Source: Nakamurella leprariae
GTDB taxonomy: Bacteria > Actinomycetota > Actinomycetes > Mycobacteriales > Nakamurellaceae
Direction of reading: 5' to 3'
DNA length: 64,000 nucleotides
Assembly: GCF_016918035.1 (NCBI RefSeq)
Contig: NZ_JAERWK010000008.1
Location: 310,001 to 374,000 of the forward strand
The position numbers and the translations under genes were made by a program. Below the pieces are notes generated by a model. The model did not search any database and was not told the DNA's origin. It saw only the letters and a program-made list of their open reading frames with translations. Shown in pieces: positions 1 to 8,383 of this stretch (position 1 is its first letter; every line of letters starts with the position of its first letter).

Positions 1-413
1 ACAACACGGTCTGCGCGTTCGCCATCGGCTTCGCGCCGGACAACAACACGCTGGTGGCCTGCCGGACCGTGCGGTCGGCGGCCCAGGCCCGGCTGCTGAT
101 GGTCGAACCGGAGCAGGACGCGGCCGCCGAGCCGACGCCGGACGCACCGCAGCCGTCGACCGTGACCACCACCAGCCCGACCCCGGCCGCGGCGACGGGC
201 ACCCCGGCGCCGACCACGCCGAGCCCGGCCCCAGTCAGCAACACCCCGGTCACCAGCAGCCCGAGCACCAGCACGCTGACCACCGGCACCTCGACCACCG
301 GCACCTCGACCACCAAGGCGGCATCGAGCGCCGCGACCACGACCGGCAGCGCCCCGGTCAGCGGTCCGGCGGCCGCCACCACCGGGTCCACGCCGACCAC
401 CCGCACGTGGTGA
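1..413 (+). CDS. C-terminal part of an unknown protein with a Pro/Thr/Ser-rich tail (cut by window edge)
   Basis: The frame is open from the left edge (first full codon at base 3) to the TGA at 411-413, so the true start lies outside the window. About 40 ordinary residues, with Cys in VCAF and VACRT, are followed by roughly 95 residues of Ala, Pro, Ser and Thr with short repeats such as TTGTSTTGTS. Such tails are typical of actinobacterial exported or wall-spanning proteins, but no signal or domain is visible here. I do not recognise the family. The 236 bases after it, to base 649, hold no convincing gene. Confidence 0.55.
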   Translation, partial: NTVCAFAIGFAPDNNTLVACRTVRSAAQARLLMVEPEQDAAAEPTPDAPQPSTVTTTSPTPAAATGTPAPTTPSPAPVSNTPVTSSPSTSTLTTGTSTTGTSTTKAASSAATTTGSAPVSGPAAATTGSTPTTRTW

Positions 414-649
414 CCCGGGTGACGGTCACCGAACGGGAGTGCATGGCCGACGCCTGGGGCGAGATCCCGGACGTCCTCGGCGGACGCTGGGCGGCATCGA
501 GGGGGCGACCCGTCCGCTCCCCGATCCCCCGGCGCCGGGGCGGTCTGGCCCACGTGCTGGTCGAGCCGCCGCCCACCGACCTGCTGGGCGCGGTCGGACC
601 AGCCGTCTGCTGCGGCGCGGGCTGACCACCCCGGCGGTCTCCGGCTCGG

Positions 650-1267
650 TCAGCGCGGCTGGATGGCGCGCCCGGCCGGCCGGACCGGTGGGTCCACCCG
701 ACCGGTGAAGACCACGACGGCCGCACCGATCATCACCAGGCCGGCGGCCAGCGTCAGCCAGGGGCCCACCGCGGCACCGGCCTCGCCCGGGTCGAACACG
801 CCGGCGTCGCCCGGCGCGATCCCACGCCATCCGCCCCAGCCGGCCCCCATCACGCCGCAGAGCACCAGCAGCGCCGCGGGGATGCGCAACGGTCGGGCGG
901 TGCCGCCGGTGCCCGGCGGCCGCACCCGGGCGACCGCCAGCCCCAGCGCGGCGAGGATCCCGATGGCGCCGAACAGCACGCCGATCATCCCCGGCCGGTA
1001 CGAGCCGGCCCCGGCCAACGCGTCGTTGAGGTTGGAGCCGGCCAGCTGACTGTCGCCGCTGATGCCACCCCAGCCGGACAGCACGGCGCGGCCGCCGTCC
1101 ACGGTCGGCGCGGAGATCCACGGCAGGAACGACGCGATCACCGTGGCCAGCGCGCCCACCGCGGCGACGCCGGCGACGGCCCGGCGGCGGGCCGTCCAGG
1201 CGGCGATCGACGCACGCGACGGTGCCGCGGCAGCGGACTTGGCGGACCTGACCAACGGAACCAGCAC
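650..1267 (-). CDS. Small integral membrane protein, four predicted helices, unknown function
   Basis: About 205 residues. Hydrophobic segments are visible near residues 30-48 (VAGVAAVGALATVIASFLPW), about 95-115 (IGVLFGAIGILAALGLAVA), about 130-150 (IPAALLVLCGVMGAGWG) and about 175-195 (LTLAAGLVMIGAAVVVF). A polar loop containing SGWGGISGDSQLAG lies between the first two. This is the layout of the many four-helix membrane proteins of unknown role in actinobacteria. The GTG at 1267 is chosen because it precedes the basic, hydrophobic N-terminus; no strong ribosome site is visible, so the start is uncertain. It is divergent from the gene at 1419. Confidence 0.55.
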   Translation of the reverse strand: MLVPLVRSAKSAAAAPSRASIAAWTARRRAVAGVAAVGALATVIASFLPWISAPTVDGGRAVLSGWGGISGDSQLAGSNLNDALAGAGSYRPGMIGVLFGAIGILAALGLAVARVRPPGTGGTARPLRIPAALLVLCGVMGAGWGGWRGIAPGDAGVFDPGEAGAAVGPWLTLAAGLVMIGAAVVVFTGRVDPPVRPAGRAIQPR

Positions 1268-1418
1268 CCCCGGGACGGTCGACGCGACGAGTGCCGGGAG
1301 AGGAACCCGGCCGGCGCGGCCGACCCTACCGACGGCCGGTGGGCACGAGCTGTGCCCGCGCGCCGGCGACCCTGGGCCCGGTGGGACGCCGACGGCCCGG
1401 TGCCTACCATCGACGCCC

Positions 1419-2144
1419 GTGACCAGCGAGCCGACTCCGACCGAGCCCACGGCGACCGAACCCACGGCGACCGAACCCACGGCGACCGAACCCACGGCAC
1501 CGGTGGCCACCGGCGCCGTCGTCATCCTCGACCACGACCTGCTCACCGCCGGCGACCTGGAGATGCAGGCGTACGCCCGGCACCTGGCCGACGGCCTCCC
1601 GGTGGACGTCCAGGTGCACGTGGTGGGCGGCATGCGCGGCGTGCTGGAGTCCCGCCGCGAGCTGATGCCCGCGCAGGTGGACCTGGCGGCGGCCCAGTCC
1701 GGCCGGGCCGTCGTCGATGCGCTGGCTGCTACGGCCGGGGTGCCCGAGGACCGTCGTCCCGCGGCGCGGGCGAGCGCGCTCCGCGACCTGGCCGCGTCGT
1801 CGTTCGTCCTCGATCGGGCCGACGGCCTGGACGAAGTGCTCGCCGCGGTCGGCGACGCCCCCGTGCTGCTGGTGATCGACTCCGCCGAGCGAGGACCGGT
1901 CGCGGAGGTGCTCGGCGCCCTCCGGCTCACCGGTCGCATCGAGCTGGTCGCCGGGCACCGGCCCACCCCGAGCGACCTGGTGATCGCCGCGGCCTGGACC
2001 AGGGAGCTGGCCGAGGCCACCGCGGCGGGCGCCACCACGGTCGTGGTCGATCGGTTCGGACGGGAACTCGGGGTCCCGACCGCCCACGTGGCCGGGCTGA
2101 GCCGCGTGCTCCCGGTCGCTGCGGAGTGGCGCGACCGGCTCTGA
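1419..2144 (+). CDS. Hypothetical protein with N-terminal TATEP repeat
   Basis: About 241 residues from a GTG start. The first 25 residues are a low-complexity TEPTA repeat encoded by 15-bp DNA repeats. The rest alternates hydrophobic strands (VVILDHD, VDVQVHVVGG, VLLVIDSA, IELVAGH, TTVVVDR) with helices, which suggests an alpha/beta nucleotide-binding-like fold. No catalytic motif is recognised. The disordered acidic N-terminus could be a linker or simply a misplaced start. It is divergent from the membrane protein ending at 650. Confidence 0.5.
   Translation: MTSEPTPTEPTATEPTATEPTATEPTAPVATGAVVILDHDLLTAGDLEMQAYARHLADGLPVDVQVHVVGGMRGVLESRRELMPAQVDLAAAQSGRAVVDALAATAGVPEDRRPAARASALRDLAASSFVLDRADGLDEVLAAVGDAPVLLVIDSAERGPVAEVLGALRLTGRIELVAGHRPTPSDLVIAAAWTRELAEATAAGATTVVVDRFGRELGVPTAHVAGLSRVLPVAAEWRDRL
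1446..1500. repeat. 15-bp tandem repeat inside the coding region
   Basis: Three perfect copies of CCCACGGCGACCGAA plus a partial fourth. The unit is a multiple of three, so copy-number change would add or remove the five residues PTATE without a frameshift. Confidence 0.8.
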
Positions 2145-2226
2145 CGAGCAGGTTCACCGGAACGTGCGCGTCCGGCCCCGGCCGACGCTGCAAGGATGCC
2201 GGTGATCGACTCGAGAGGAGCACCTG

Positions 2227-3324
2227 GTGCAGCGGAGGACCGGACGGCCGGAGTGGACTCGGCGTTGGGGCCGGCGACCGAGGGCCGTGGTGGCCGCACT
2301 GGCGCTGGCGGCGACGGCGACGGCGTGCGCGACCACCCCGGGCCAGGCGGTGCTCGCCTCCCCCGGCTGGGGCGCGGAGTCGACCGAGACCAGCCGGACG
2401 ACTCCGACCACGTCGACCCGGAGCACTCCCACGACGAGCAGCACCACGACGAGCACCCCGACGAGCACGACGGCCGGATTCGCCGACGACGCAGTGACCG
2501 TCGCGTTCGACGAGACGATCCAGTGGACCGATGGGCTGTCCGTGTCGGTGACCGCGCCAGCGGCGTACACCCCGAGCGACTCCGCCGTCGGCAGTGAGGA
2601 CGCAGCGGCGGCCGTCCGGGTCACCATCAAGGTGGTCAACAACAGTGCGGTGGTCTGGGACCCCGGCTACAGCCGGGTGGTGGCGACCGCGGCCGGCGCG
2701 GAACTCGAGGACATCTACGACACCGCCAACGGCATCACCCAGCTTCCCTACACCCAGGTGCTGCCCGGGCACGAGCTCTGGTTCGCGTTCGGCTTCGCGC
2801 TGGCCGACACGGACGATGCCGAGGACCTGCAGGTCGCCGTCTCACTGGGCTACGACTACGACGACGGCGTGTTCTCCACCACGGCCACCGGTGGTCCCGA
2901 CCGCACCGCCCGCGCCGGCGAACCGTCGTCCGAGTACCTCCCGGTGGTGGAAGCGTTCGGCACCCCGTTCGAGTGGGAGAACGGGCTGAGTGTGGCCGTG
3001 TCGGCGCCGGCACCGTTCACGCCCACCGAGTCGGCTGTGGGCGATGAAGGTCCCGGCGAGGCAGTCCGGGTCGACGTGACCGTCACCAACGGTTCGCAGG
3101 AGGAGTTCGACCCGTACCTGCTGTTCGTCACCGCCCTGAGTGGCAAGCTGGAGGCGACCGAGATCTTCGACGGAGCCGGGGGTCTCGAGAGCACGCCCTA
3201 CACGGCCGTGGCGCCGGGAGCGACGGTCACGTTCCCGATCGGCTTCAAGGTCGCTGATCCGGCCGACCTCGTGGTGCAGGTCAGTCCCGGGTCGGACTAC
3301 GAGCCGGCACTGTTCACCGGCTGA
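2227..3324 (+). CDS. Secreted lipoprotein with two tandem DUF4352-like domains
   Basis: 365 residues. GTG start with a GAGGAG ribosome site 7 nt upstream. A basic N-terminus (RRWGRRPR) and hydrophobic stretch end in ATATAC, a weak lipobox with Cys near residue 35. A Ser/Thr-rich linker follows (about 45-85). Two homologous domains of about 120 residues come next. Each has the order W-x-x-GLSV-V-AP-x-x-[YF]TP-x-[DE]SAVG, then AVRV, a hydrophobic strand, PYT-V-PG and GF-[AK]-AD. The pattern resembles the immunoglobulin-like DUF4352 fold of surface lipoproteins. It probably sits on the outer face of the membrane; ligand unknown. The internal duplication is the main unusual point. Confidence 0.65.
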   Translation: MQRRTGRPEWTRRWGRRPRAVVAALALAATATACATTPGQAVLASPGWGAESTETSRTTPTTSTRSTPTTSSTTTSTPTSTTAGFADDAVTVAFDETIQWTDGLSVSVTAPAAYTPSDSAVGSEDAAAAVRVTIKVVNNSAVVWDPGYSRVVATAAGAELEDIYDTANGITQLPYTQVLPGHELWFAFGFALADTDDAEDLQVAVSLGYDYDDGVFSTTATGGPDRTARAGEPSSEYLPVVEAFGTPFEWENGLSVAVSAPAPFTPTESAVGDEGPGEAVRVDVTVTNGSQEEFDPYLLFVTALSGKLEATEIFDGAGGLESTPYTAVAPGATVTFPIGFKVADPADLVVQVSPGSDYEPALFTG

Positions 3325-3390
3325 CCGGGCATCACGTCCGCCGAGCCTGCATCGGCATCCCAGCAGCGTCATCACGGCGATGACGGGAGG

Positions 3391-4160
3391 AACGGCGCGA
3401 TCGAGCCGCGGCACACCGTGGTGTCGCTGCGGCGCACCCGTCTGGTCACCGGCGCCGCCGTGTCGATCGACCACACCCGCCGCACCGTCACCGCCGTCGG
3501 TCACGACGGGCACACCTTCGAGCTGACCTACGACCGAGCTGACCTCCGACCTCGACCTGGTGACGGTCGGACTGGCGACCCGCACGGCGATGATCGGGAG
3601 CGCCATCCCCGGGCTCATCGACGGGGCCATCGGTCTCAAGCACGTCGAGGAGGCGGTGGAGATCCGCGACCGGCTGCTCACCGCGTTCGACCGGGCGGCC
3701 ATGCCCCCGGCCGGACCGCCGCGTGACCGGCTGCTCACCGTGACATTCGTGGGCGGCGGGTTGGCCGGCGTCGAGGGATTCGCCGAGAGTCTGGCGCTGG
3801 CCACCGAACTGCTGCGGTGCTACCCGGAACTCGACGCCGATGAGCTGTCGTTCCACCTGGTCGAGGCGCAGGGTCGCGATCTGCCGGAGGTCACGGATCT
3901 CGATGGTCTCCCCCGGCCGACGGGTCGTCGAGCACCTGCGTCGGAGAGGCGCCCACGTGCACCTGGACCTGCAGCTGACCTCGGCAGTCGATGGCACGTG
4001 GTGCTGTCCACCGGCGATGATCTCCGCCCGGCGACCGTACGCACCGTCGGTGTGGCTGTGGACGACCAACCAGTCCCCGCGTGCTGCGTGCATGTGCCGG
4101 TCCTCCCGGGTGCGTGCGTGGACCACGGACGGCGAGCCAGGTTCCGCGCCCGTCGGTGAC
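3391..4160 (+). pseudogene. Decayed type II NADH dehydrogenase (NDH-2)
   Basis: Homology moves between three forward frames. Frame 1 (about 3391-3535) encodes IEPRHTVVSLRR and VTAVGHDGHTFELTYD. Frame 2 (about 3545-3905) encodes IPGLIDGAIGLKHVEEAVE, then LLTVTFVGGGLAGVEGFAE (the NADH-binding Rossmann motif) and LSFHLVEAQGRDLPEV. Frame 0 then carries VVEHLRRRGAHVHLDLQLT and, after another shift, SVWLWTT. These match consecutive blocks of actinobacterial NDH-2. The FAD-binding N-terminus and the membrane-anchoring C-terminus are absent. Several frameshifts, small deletions and the lost ends mean it cannot make an enzyme. Confidence 0.72.
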
Positions 4161-4329
4161 CCGCTCGACCGGAGCCGGGAAGAGTCGGAAGTCCCGGCTG
4201 CGTCGGCGGATCCGCTCCGGCGATCGCCGGCCGCCGACCCGGCCCGCGGGCCGGCGCCGGTCCCGACCTAGGCTGGCCCGACGCCACCCAGCCGACCGCC
4301 GACCACCCTCTGGTGCCCAGGAGGCGCAG

Positions 4330-5229
4330 TTGACCGACGACCGTGCCGCCGTGCCGCCGACGCCCGACGGCAGTGCCGTCGAGCGCCCGACCCACCGGCT
4401 GATCCACCTGTCCGACACGCACCTGACCGAGATCGGGGTCAAGTACAACGGCGTCATCGACGCCGACGCCGCCCTGGCCACCGCAGCCGGTCTGGTCCGC
4501 GGTGCGCTGGACGCCGGGGTGACGATCGACGCCGTCATCGCCTCCGGCGATCTCACCGACACCGGCGATCCCGATGCCTACCGCCGGCTGTCCACCGCAC
4601 TCGGGGACCTGGGCCTGCCGGTGATCTGGGCGGTGGGCAACCACGACGTGCGGGTCACGCTGCACGAGCAGCTGCTCGGCCGCTCCGACACCGAACCGGT
4701 GCTGCAGGTGCACCGGATCGGCGGGCTGCGGATCGTGGTGCTGGACTCCACCGTCCCGGGCCGGGGCGACGGTGTGCTGGCCGCCGATCACCTGGCCGCC
4801 CTGGGCGACGAGCTGGCCACCCCGGCCGACGACGGCACCGTGGTGGTGCTGCACCACGCGCCGCTGCCGGCGCCGTCGCCGCTGCTGGAGTACTTCGCGC
4901 TGCACCGGGCCTCTCGCGCGGCGTTGCGGGACGCGGTGGCCGACACCGATGTCCGGCTGGTCCTGGCCGGCCATCACCACCTGGCCCGCTCCGGCATGCT
5001 CCGCCAGGTGCCGGTGGCCGTGGCCGGCTCGGCCGCCATCCGGACCGACCCGCTCGCCCCGCGCGGGACCGAGCGGACCGTCGCCGCCGGATCGCTGAAC
5101 CTGGTCGAGCTGTTCGCCGACGGCCATGCGGTCTCGGTGATCCCGTTCGACGAGGCCCTCGGCGCCGGCCAGGCGTTCCATCTCGACCAGGCCGGGACGG
5201 ACGCGGTGATCCGGCGGCACCTGGCCTGA
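4330..5229 (+). CDS. Calcineurin-like metallophosphoesterase, cyclic-nucleotide phosphodiesterase (CpdA/Icc) type
   Basis: 299 residues from a TTG start, chosen because AGGAGG lies 5 nt upstream. The dinuclear-metal motifs are in order: LSDTHL (D-x-H), ASGDLTDTG (GD), VGNHD (GNHD), LHHAP and AGHHH. This is the set of the class III cyclic-nucleotide phosphodiesterase and related family. In actinobacteria such enzymes act in the cytoplasm on cyclic nucleotides or other phosphodiesters, and the actual substrate cannot be read from sequence. It stands alone between two pseudogenes. Confidence 0.85.
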   Translation: MTDDRAAVPPTPDGSAVERPTHRLIHLSDTHLTEIGVKYNGVIDADAALATAAGLVRGALDAGVTIDAVIASGDLTDTGDPDAYRRLSTALGDLGLPVIWAVGNHDVRVTLHEQLLGRSDTEPVLQVHRIGGLRIVVLDSTVPGRGDGVLAADHLAALGDELATPADDGTVVVLHHAPLPAPSPLLEYFALHRASRAALRDAVADTDVRLVLAGHHHLARSGMLRQVPVAVAGSAAIRTDPLAPRGTERTVAAGSLNLVELFADGHAVSVIPFDEALGAGQAFHLDQAGTDAVIRRHLA

Positions 5230-5299
5230 GGTCCGCCGCGGTCGCTGCTGTCGGCTGCACGCCCGGTCCGGACCGGTCCCGTCCACCCGCCTCGCGCCC

Positions 5300-5612
5300 C
5301 TGCTCCGACACCATCTCGACGACTTCGGACCGGTCGACGGCATCACCCTCCCGGACACGCCGCTCTCTGGTGCACGGTGTCGAGCACGGCCAAGACCCGC
5401 GCAGCGGGAGCCCGGACGAGGCGCTGCCGGACCTCGTCGGGCGCGGGCGCACCCCGTTGACCATCGGCGAGGGCGTCAGTTGGTTGCCGCAGGCGCCGGA
5501 GCAGCTGGAGCCCAGCCACGGCTTCACGACCTGGTGCTGGGCCGGCAACCGGCACACGAGACTGGGCTTCGCCTCGGCGTGGCGGCTCGAGCGTGACGTA
5601 GGTCACTGTCGC
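5300..5612 (+). pseudogene. Degraded DUF5701-family gene remnant
   Basis: One frame encodes DDFGPVDGITLPDTPL (about 5318-5365). The next continues LVHGVEHGQDPRSGSPDEAL and LVGRGRTPLTIGEGVSWL, and later WCWAGNRHTRLGFAS. From memory these are the conserved C-terminal blocks of DUF5701 proteins (function unknown). A frameshift falls near 5367. The conserved block normally preceding WCWAGN is missing, so there is also an internal deletion. No start is present. Confidence 0.55.
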
Positions 5613-5704
5613 GATCGTGCGCGACGGTGTCGAGGCACGGATGGCCGCTCCGTCCCCGAGGCGCCAGGCGATCACACTGGTCGCCCAGACCCGAGGAGCA
5701 TCCG

Positions 5705-6112
5705 ATGGCCAAGTACCTGCTGTTGAAGCACTACCGCGGCGCCCCGGCTCCGGCGAACGACGTTCCGATGGACCGCTGGACGCCCGAGGAGATCTCGGCG
5801 CACGTGCAGTACATGAGCGACTTCGCCGCCCGGCTCACCAGCACCGGCGAGTTCGTCGACGGCCAGGCCGTCGCGCCCGAGGGAGCGTGGGTCCGCTCCG
5901 ACGGTGCCGGCCGGCCTCCGGTCACCGACGGCCCGTTCGCCGAGACCAAGGACCTGATCGCGGGCTGGATGATCATCGACGTCGACGACTGGGACCGCGC
6001 CGTCGAGCTCGCCGGCGAGCTGTCCGCCGCGCCCGGCGCCGGCGGCAGACCGATCGACGAATGGCTGGAGGTGCGGCCGTTCCTGGCCCAGCCGACGAAC
6101 TTCGGGGAGTGA
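5705..6112 (+). CDS. YCII/DGPF-domain protein linked to an ECF sigma factor
   Basis: 135 residues, with GAGGAG 6 nt before the ATG. MAKYLLLKHY opens a ferredoxin-like fold; VTDGPFAETKD is the DGPF signature that names this YCII-related group, followed by IAGWMIIDVDDWDRAVELA. It ends 9 nt before the sigma factor, so the two are almost certainly co-transcribed. DGPF proteins are the standard genomic partner of ECF42 sigma factors, but their biochemical role is not established. Confidence 0.88.
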   Translation: MAKYLLLKHYRGAPAPANDVPMDRWTPEEISAHVQYMSDFAARLTSTGEFVDGQAVAPEGAWVRSDGAGRPPVTDGPFAETKDLIAGWMIIDVDDWDRAVELAGELSAAPGAGGRPIDEWLEVRPFLAQPTNFGE

Positions 6113-6121
6113 CTGCACGCG

Positions 6122-7273
6122 ATGGTCGCCGGCGTGGACGAGTCGCTGCTGCGCAGCCTGATCCCACGCGTGATCGGCGTCCTCGTCCGCCGCGGCATCG
6201 ACTTCGCGGCGGCCGAGGACGCCGTGCAGGATGCCCTGCTCGAGGCGATCCGGGTCTGGCCCGACGACACGCCGCGGGACCCACCGGCCTGGTTGGTCGC
6301 GGTGGCGTGGCGACGGTGGCTGGACACGGTGCGGTCCGACGCTGCACGACGGCGGCGGGAGGACGTCCTCGACGCCGCTCCGATGGCCGAGCCCCCGCCG
6401 GACGTCGACGACACCCTGCAGCTGTACTTCCTGTGCGCCCATCCCTCGCTGACCCCGTCGTCGGCGGTGGCGCTGACGCTGCGGGCCGTGGGTGGGTTGA
6501 CCACCCGGCAGATCGCCCAGGCATACCTGGTGCCCGAGACGACCATGGCCCAGCGGATCAGCCGGGCCAAGCGCACCGTGTCCGCGGTCCGGTTGGACCG
6601 ACCCGGCGAGATGGCCACGGTGCTGCGGGTGCTGTACCTGGTGTTCAACGAGGGGTACTCAGGTGATGTCGATCTCGCGGCAGAGGCGATCCGGGTGACC
6701 CGACAGCTCGCGACTGCGGTCGACCACCCGGAGACGTCCGGCCTGCTCGCGCTGATGCTGCTGCACCAGGCCCGCCGGGCGGCGCGCACGGCGCCCGACG
6801 GTAGCCTGGTGCCGCTGCCTGAGCAGGACCGCAGCCGCTGGGACACCACCGCCATCGCCGAGGGTGTCCAGATCCTGCAGGCGGCGCTCGCCCGGGACCG
6901 GCTGGGCGAGTACCAGGCCCAGGCCGCGATCGCGGCGCTGCACGCCGACGCGCTGACGGCGGCCGAGACCGACTGGGTGCAGATCGTCGAGTGGTACGAC
7001 GAGCTGGTTCGCCTGACCGACAGCCCGGTCGTCCGGCTCAACCGGGCCGTCGCGGTCGGTGAGGCCGACGGCGCTCGCGCCGGCCTGGCCGCGCTGGCCG
7101 AGCTCGATCCGGCCCTGCCCCGGTGGACCGCGGTGGCCGCGTACCTGCACGAGCGGGACGGCGACCCGGCGACCGCCGCCCGGCTGTACGTCGAGGCGGC
7201 CGCCGCGGCGCCGGATCTGGCCGAGCGGGACCACCTGACCCGGCAGGCCGCCCGGCTGCACCGGCGGGGGTAG
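6122..7273 (+). CDS. ECF42-type RNA polymerase sigma factor with long helical C-terminal extension
   Basis: 383 residues. The sigma-2 region is near residues 10-80 (FAAAEDAVQDALLEAI, PPAWLVAVAWRRWLD). Sigma-4 is near 105-160 (LTPSSAVALTLRAVGGLTTRQIA, then VPETTMAQRISRAK as recognition helix). A C-terminal extension of about 200 residues, rich in Ala/Leu helices with NEGYSG and RLNRAVAVGE blocks, corresponds to the TPR-like DUF6596 domain of ECF42 factors. These lack a classical anti-sigma partner, and the extension is thought to control activity. It is downstream of, and paired with, the DGPF gene. Confidence 0.88.
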   Translation: MVAGVDESLLRSLIPRVIGVLVRRGIDFAAAEDAVQDALLEAIRVWPDDTPRDPPAWLVAVAWRRWLDTVRSDAARRRREDVLDAAPMAEPPPDVDDTLQLYFLCAHPSLTPSSAVALTLRAVGGLTTRQIAQAYLVPETTMAQRISRAKRTVSAVRLDRPGEMATVLRVLYLVFNEGYSGDVDLAAEAIRVTRQLATAVDHPETSGLLALMLLHQARRAARTAPDGSLVPLPEQDRSRWDTTAIAEGVQILQAALARDRLGEYQAQAAIAALHADALTAAETDWVQIVEWYDELVRLTDSPVVRLNRAVAVGEADGARAGLAALAELDPALPRWTAVAAYLHERDGDPATAARLYVEAAAAAPDLAERDHLTRQAARLHRRG

Positions 7274-7462
7274 CTCGCCGTCACCCGTGACGCGGCGAGC
7301 ACCGGAGCGCCACGGCACACCTGCCGGGGCGGAGGTGGTGGAACCTGAGGCGCGGCCCGCGCAACCGGGGCGCAGACGCGGCCCGCCCGCCGCCACCGCG
7401 CCCCTGATCTCCTTCCGCGCCCCGGATCCGCGGCGCAACCGCACACTCACGGCGCCGACCCG

Positions 7463-7597
7463 ACCCCCACTTGCCCAGCCGCGCCCCACTTGCCCAGCCG
7501 CGCCCCACTTGCCCAGCCGCGCCCCACTTGCCCAGCCGCGCCCCACTTGCCCAGCCGCGCCCCACTTGCCCAGCCGCGCCCCACTTGCCCAGCCGCG
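7463..7597. repeat. Seven-copy 19-bp tandem repeat
   Basis: The unit CCCCACTTGCCCAGCCGCG recurs with an exact 19-nt period; CACTTG falls at 7468, 7487, 7506, 7525, 7544, 7563 and 7582. Copies are virtually identical. It fills the convergent gap between the sigma factor (ends 7273) and the prepilin peptidase (ends 7614). The rest of the gap (7274-7462) holds no recognisable gene. Because 19 is not a multiple of 3 and there is no ribosome site, it is very unlikely to be coding. Confidence 0.93.
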
Positions 7598-7613
7598 CCC
7601 CGGTCCCGCCCGG

Positions 7614-8315
7614 TCAGACCACCGCCGTGCTGAGCGCCGGGAAGGCCAGCACCAGCCAGGTCCCGGCCAGCAGCCAGGGCCCGAAGGCGATGGCCGAGCC
7701 CATCCGCCACCGGCGCAGCAGCACGCCGCCCACGGCGACGGCCGCGCCGAGCACGAACCCCAGGACCACGCCCAGCAGGGCCGTGCCGGCCGACCAGTAC
7801 CCGGTGAGCAGGGCCAGCGACGGCATCAGCTTCACGTCACCCAGACCCATGGCCCGCGGCGCCACCCGGGCCAGCAGCCAGAAGGCTCCGGTGATGACCA
7901 GTGCGCAGACCACCGCGGTGAGCAGGTCGCCGCTGCCCGGCGCGAGCAGCTCGGTGCCCAGCACGACGACCACCGCGCCGGCTGCGGCCGGCCCGGTGAG
8001 CGCATCGGGCAGCCGGTGGTGCAGCAGGTCGACGGTGGCCAGCGCGAGCAGCATCAGGCCGGCGAACGCCACCGCGGGCAGCCGCACCGATCCGGCCGCG
8101 GTCAGCAGCGACGCCACGGCCAGGCCGGCGCCGCCGAGCTCGAGCGGCCCCGGCGGCACCACCGCGCCGCGGCGGAGCCGGGCCAGCAGCCGGCGTACCC
8201 CCAGTCCGGCCAGCGCCCCGACCGGGACGGCCAGCAGCGCCGGGACCAGGGACGCGTCAGCGGGCACCGCGGGAGGGTGCCACGGGACGGCCCGGTGATC
8301 AGCAGTTGTCCACAC
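7614..8315 (-). CDS. Prepilin/type IV leader peptidase, A24 family
   Basis: About 233 residues with six to seven hydrophobic helices. The two catalytic aspartates of A24 aspartyl peptidases are visible in TVDLLHHRLPD and GLGDVKL (the GxGD motif). It is shorter than PilD because it lacks the N-terminal methyltransferase/zinc domain, the usual actinobacterial form, which would process Flp/Tad-type prepilins at the membrane. The GTG at 8315 is used; GTG at 8267 is an alternative and neither has a clear ribosome site. It is last in the alaS-ruvX-mltG-aroE order, as in mycobacteria. Confidence 0.85.
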   Translation of the reverse strand: MWTTADHRAVPWHPPAVPADASLVPALLAVPVGALAGLGVRRLLARLRRGAVVPPGPLELGGAGLAVASLLTAAGSVRLPAVAFAGLMLLALATVDLLHHRLPDALTGPAAAGAVVVVLGTELLAPGSGDLLTAVVCALVITGAFWLLARVAPRAMGLGDVKLMPSLALLTGYWSAGTALLGVVLGFVLGAAVAVGGVLLRRWRMGSAIAFGPWLLAGTWLVLAFPALSTAVV

Positions 8316-8383
8316 AGATCGACCGGGCGGCCCGGACGACCGCCCGTCGGGGACGGTCCGTCGTCGGAGGGAAGGCCGGTCCG

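Noticed and set aside
414-649. Short forward frames (72 and 89 codons) after the first gene
   Set aside because: No ribosome site, no recognisable homology and Arg/Pro-rich composition; treated as noncoding.
7463-7597. CRISPR array
   Set aside because: The repeats are directly adjacent with no spacers, and no cas genes are present.
7281-7710. Repeat protein (GKWGAAGQVGRGWAS units) on the minus strand
   Set aside because: It is the translation of the 19-bp DNA repeat. All three frames stay open because the unit lacks stops, there is no ribosome site, and it overlaps the prepilin peptidase.
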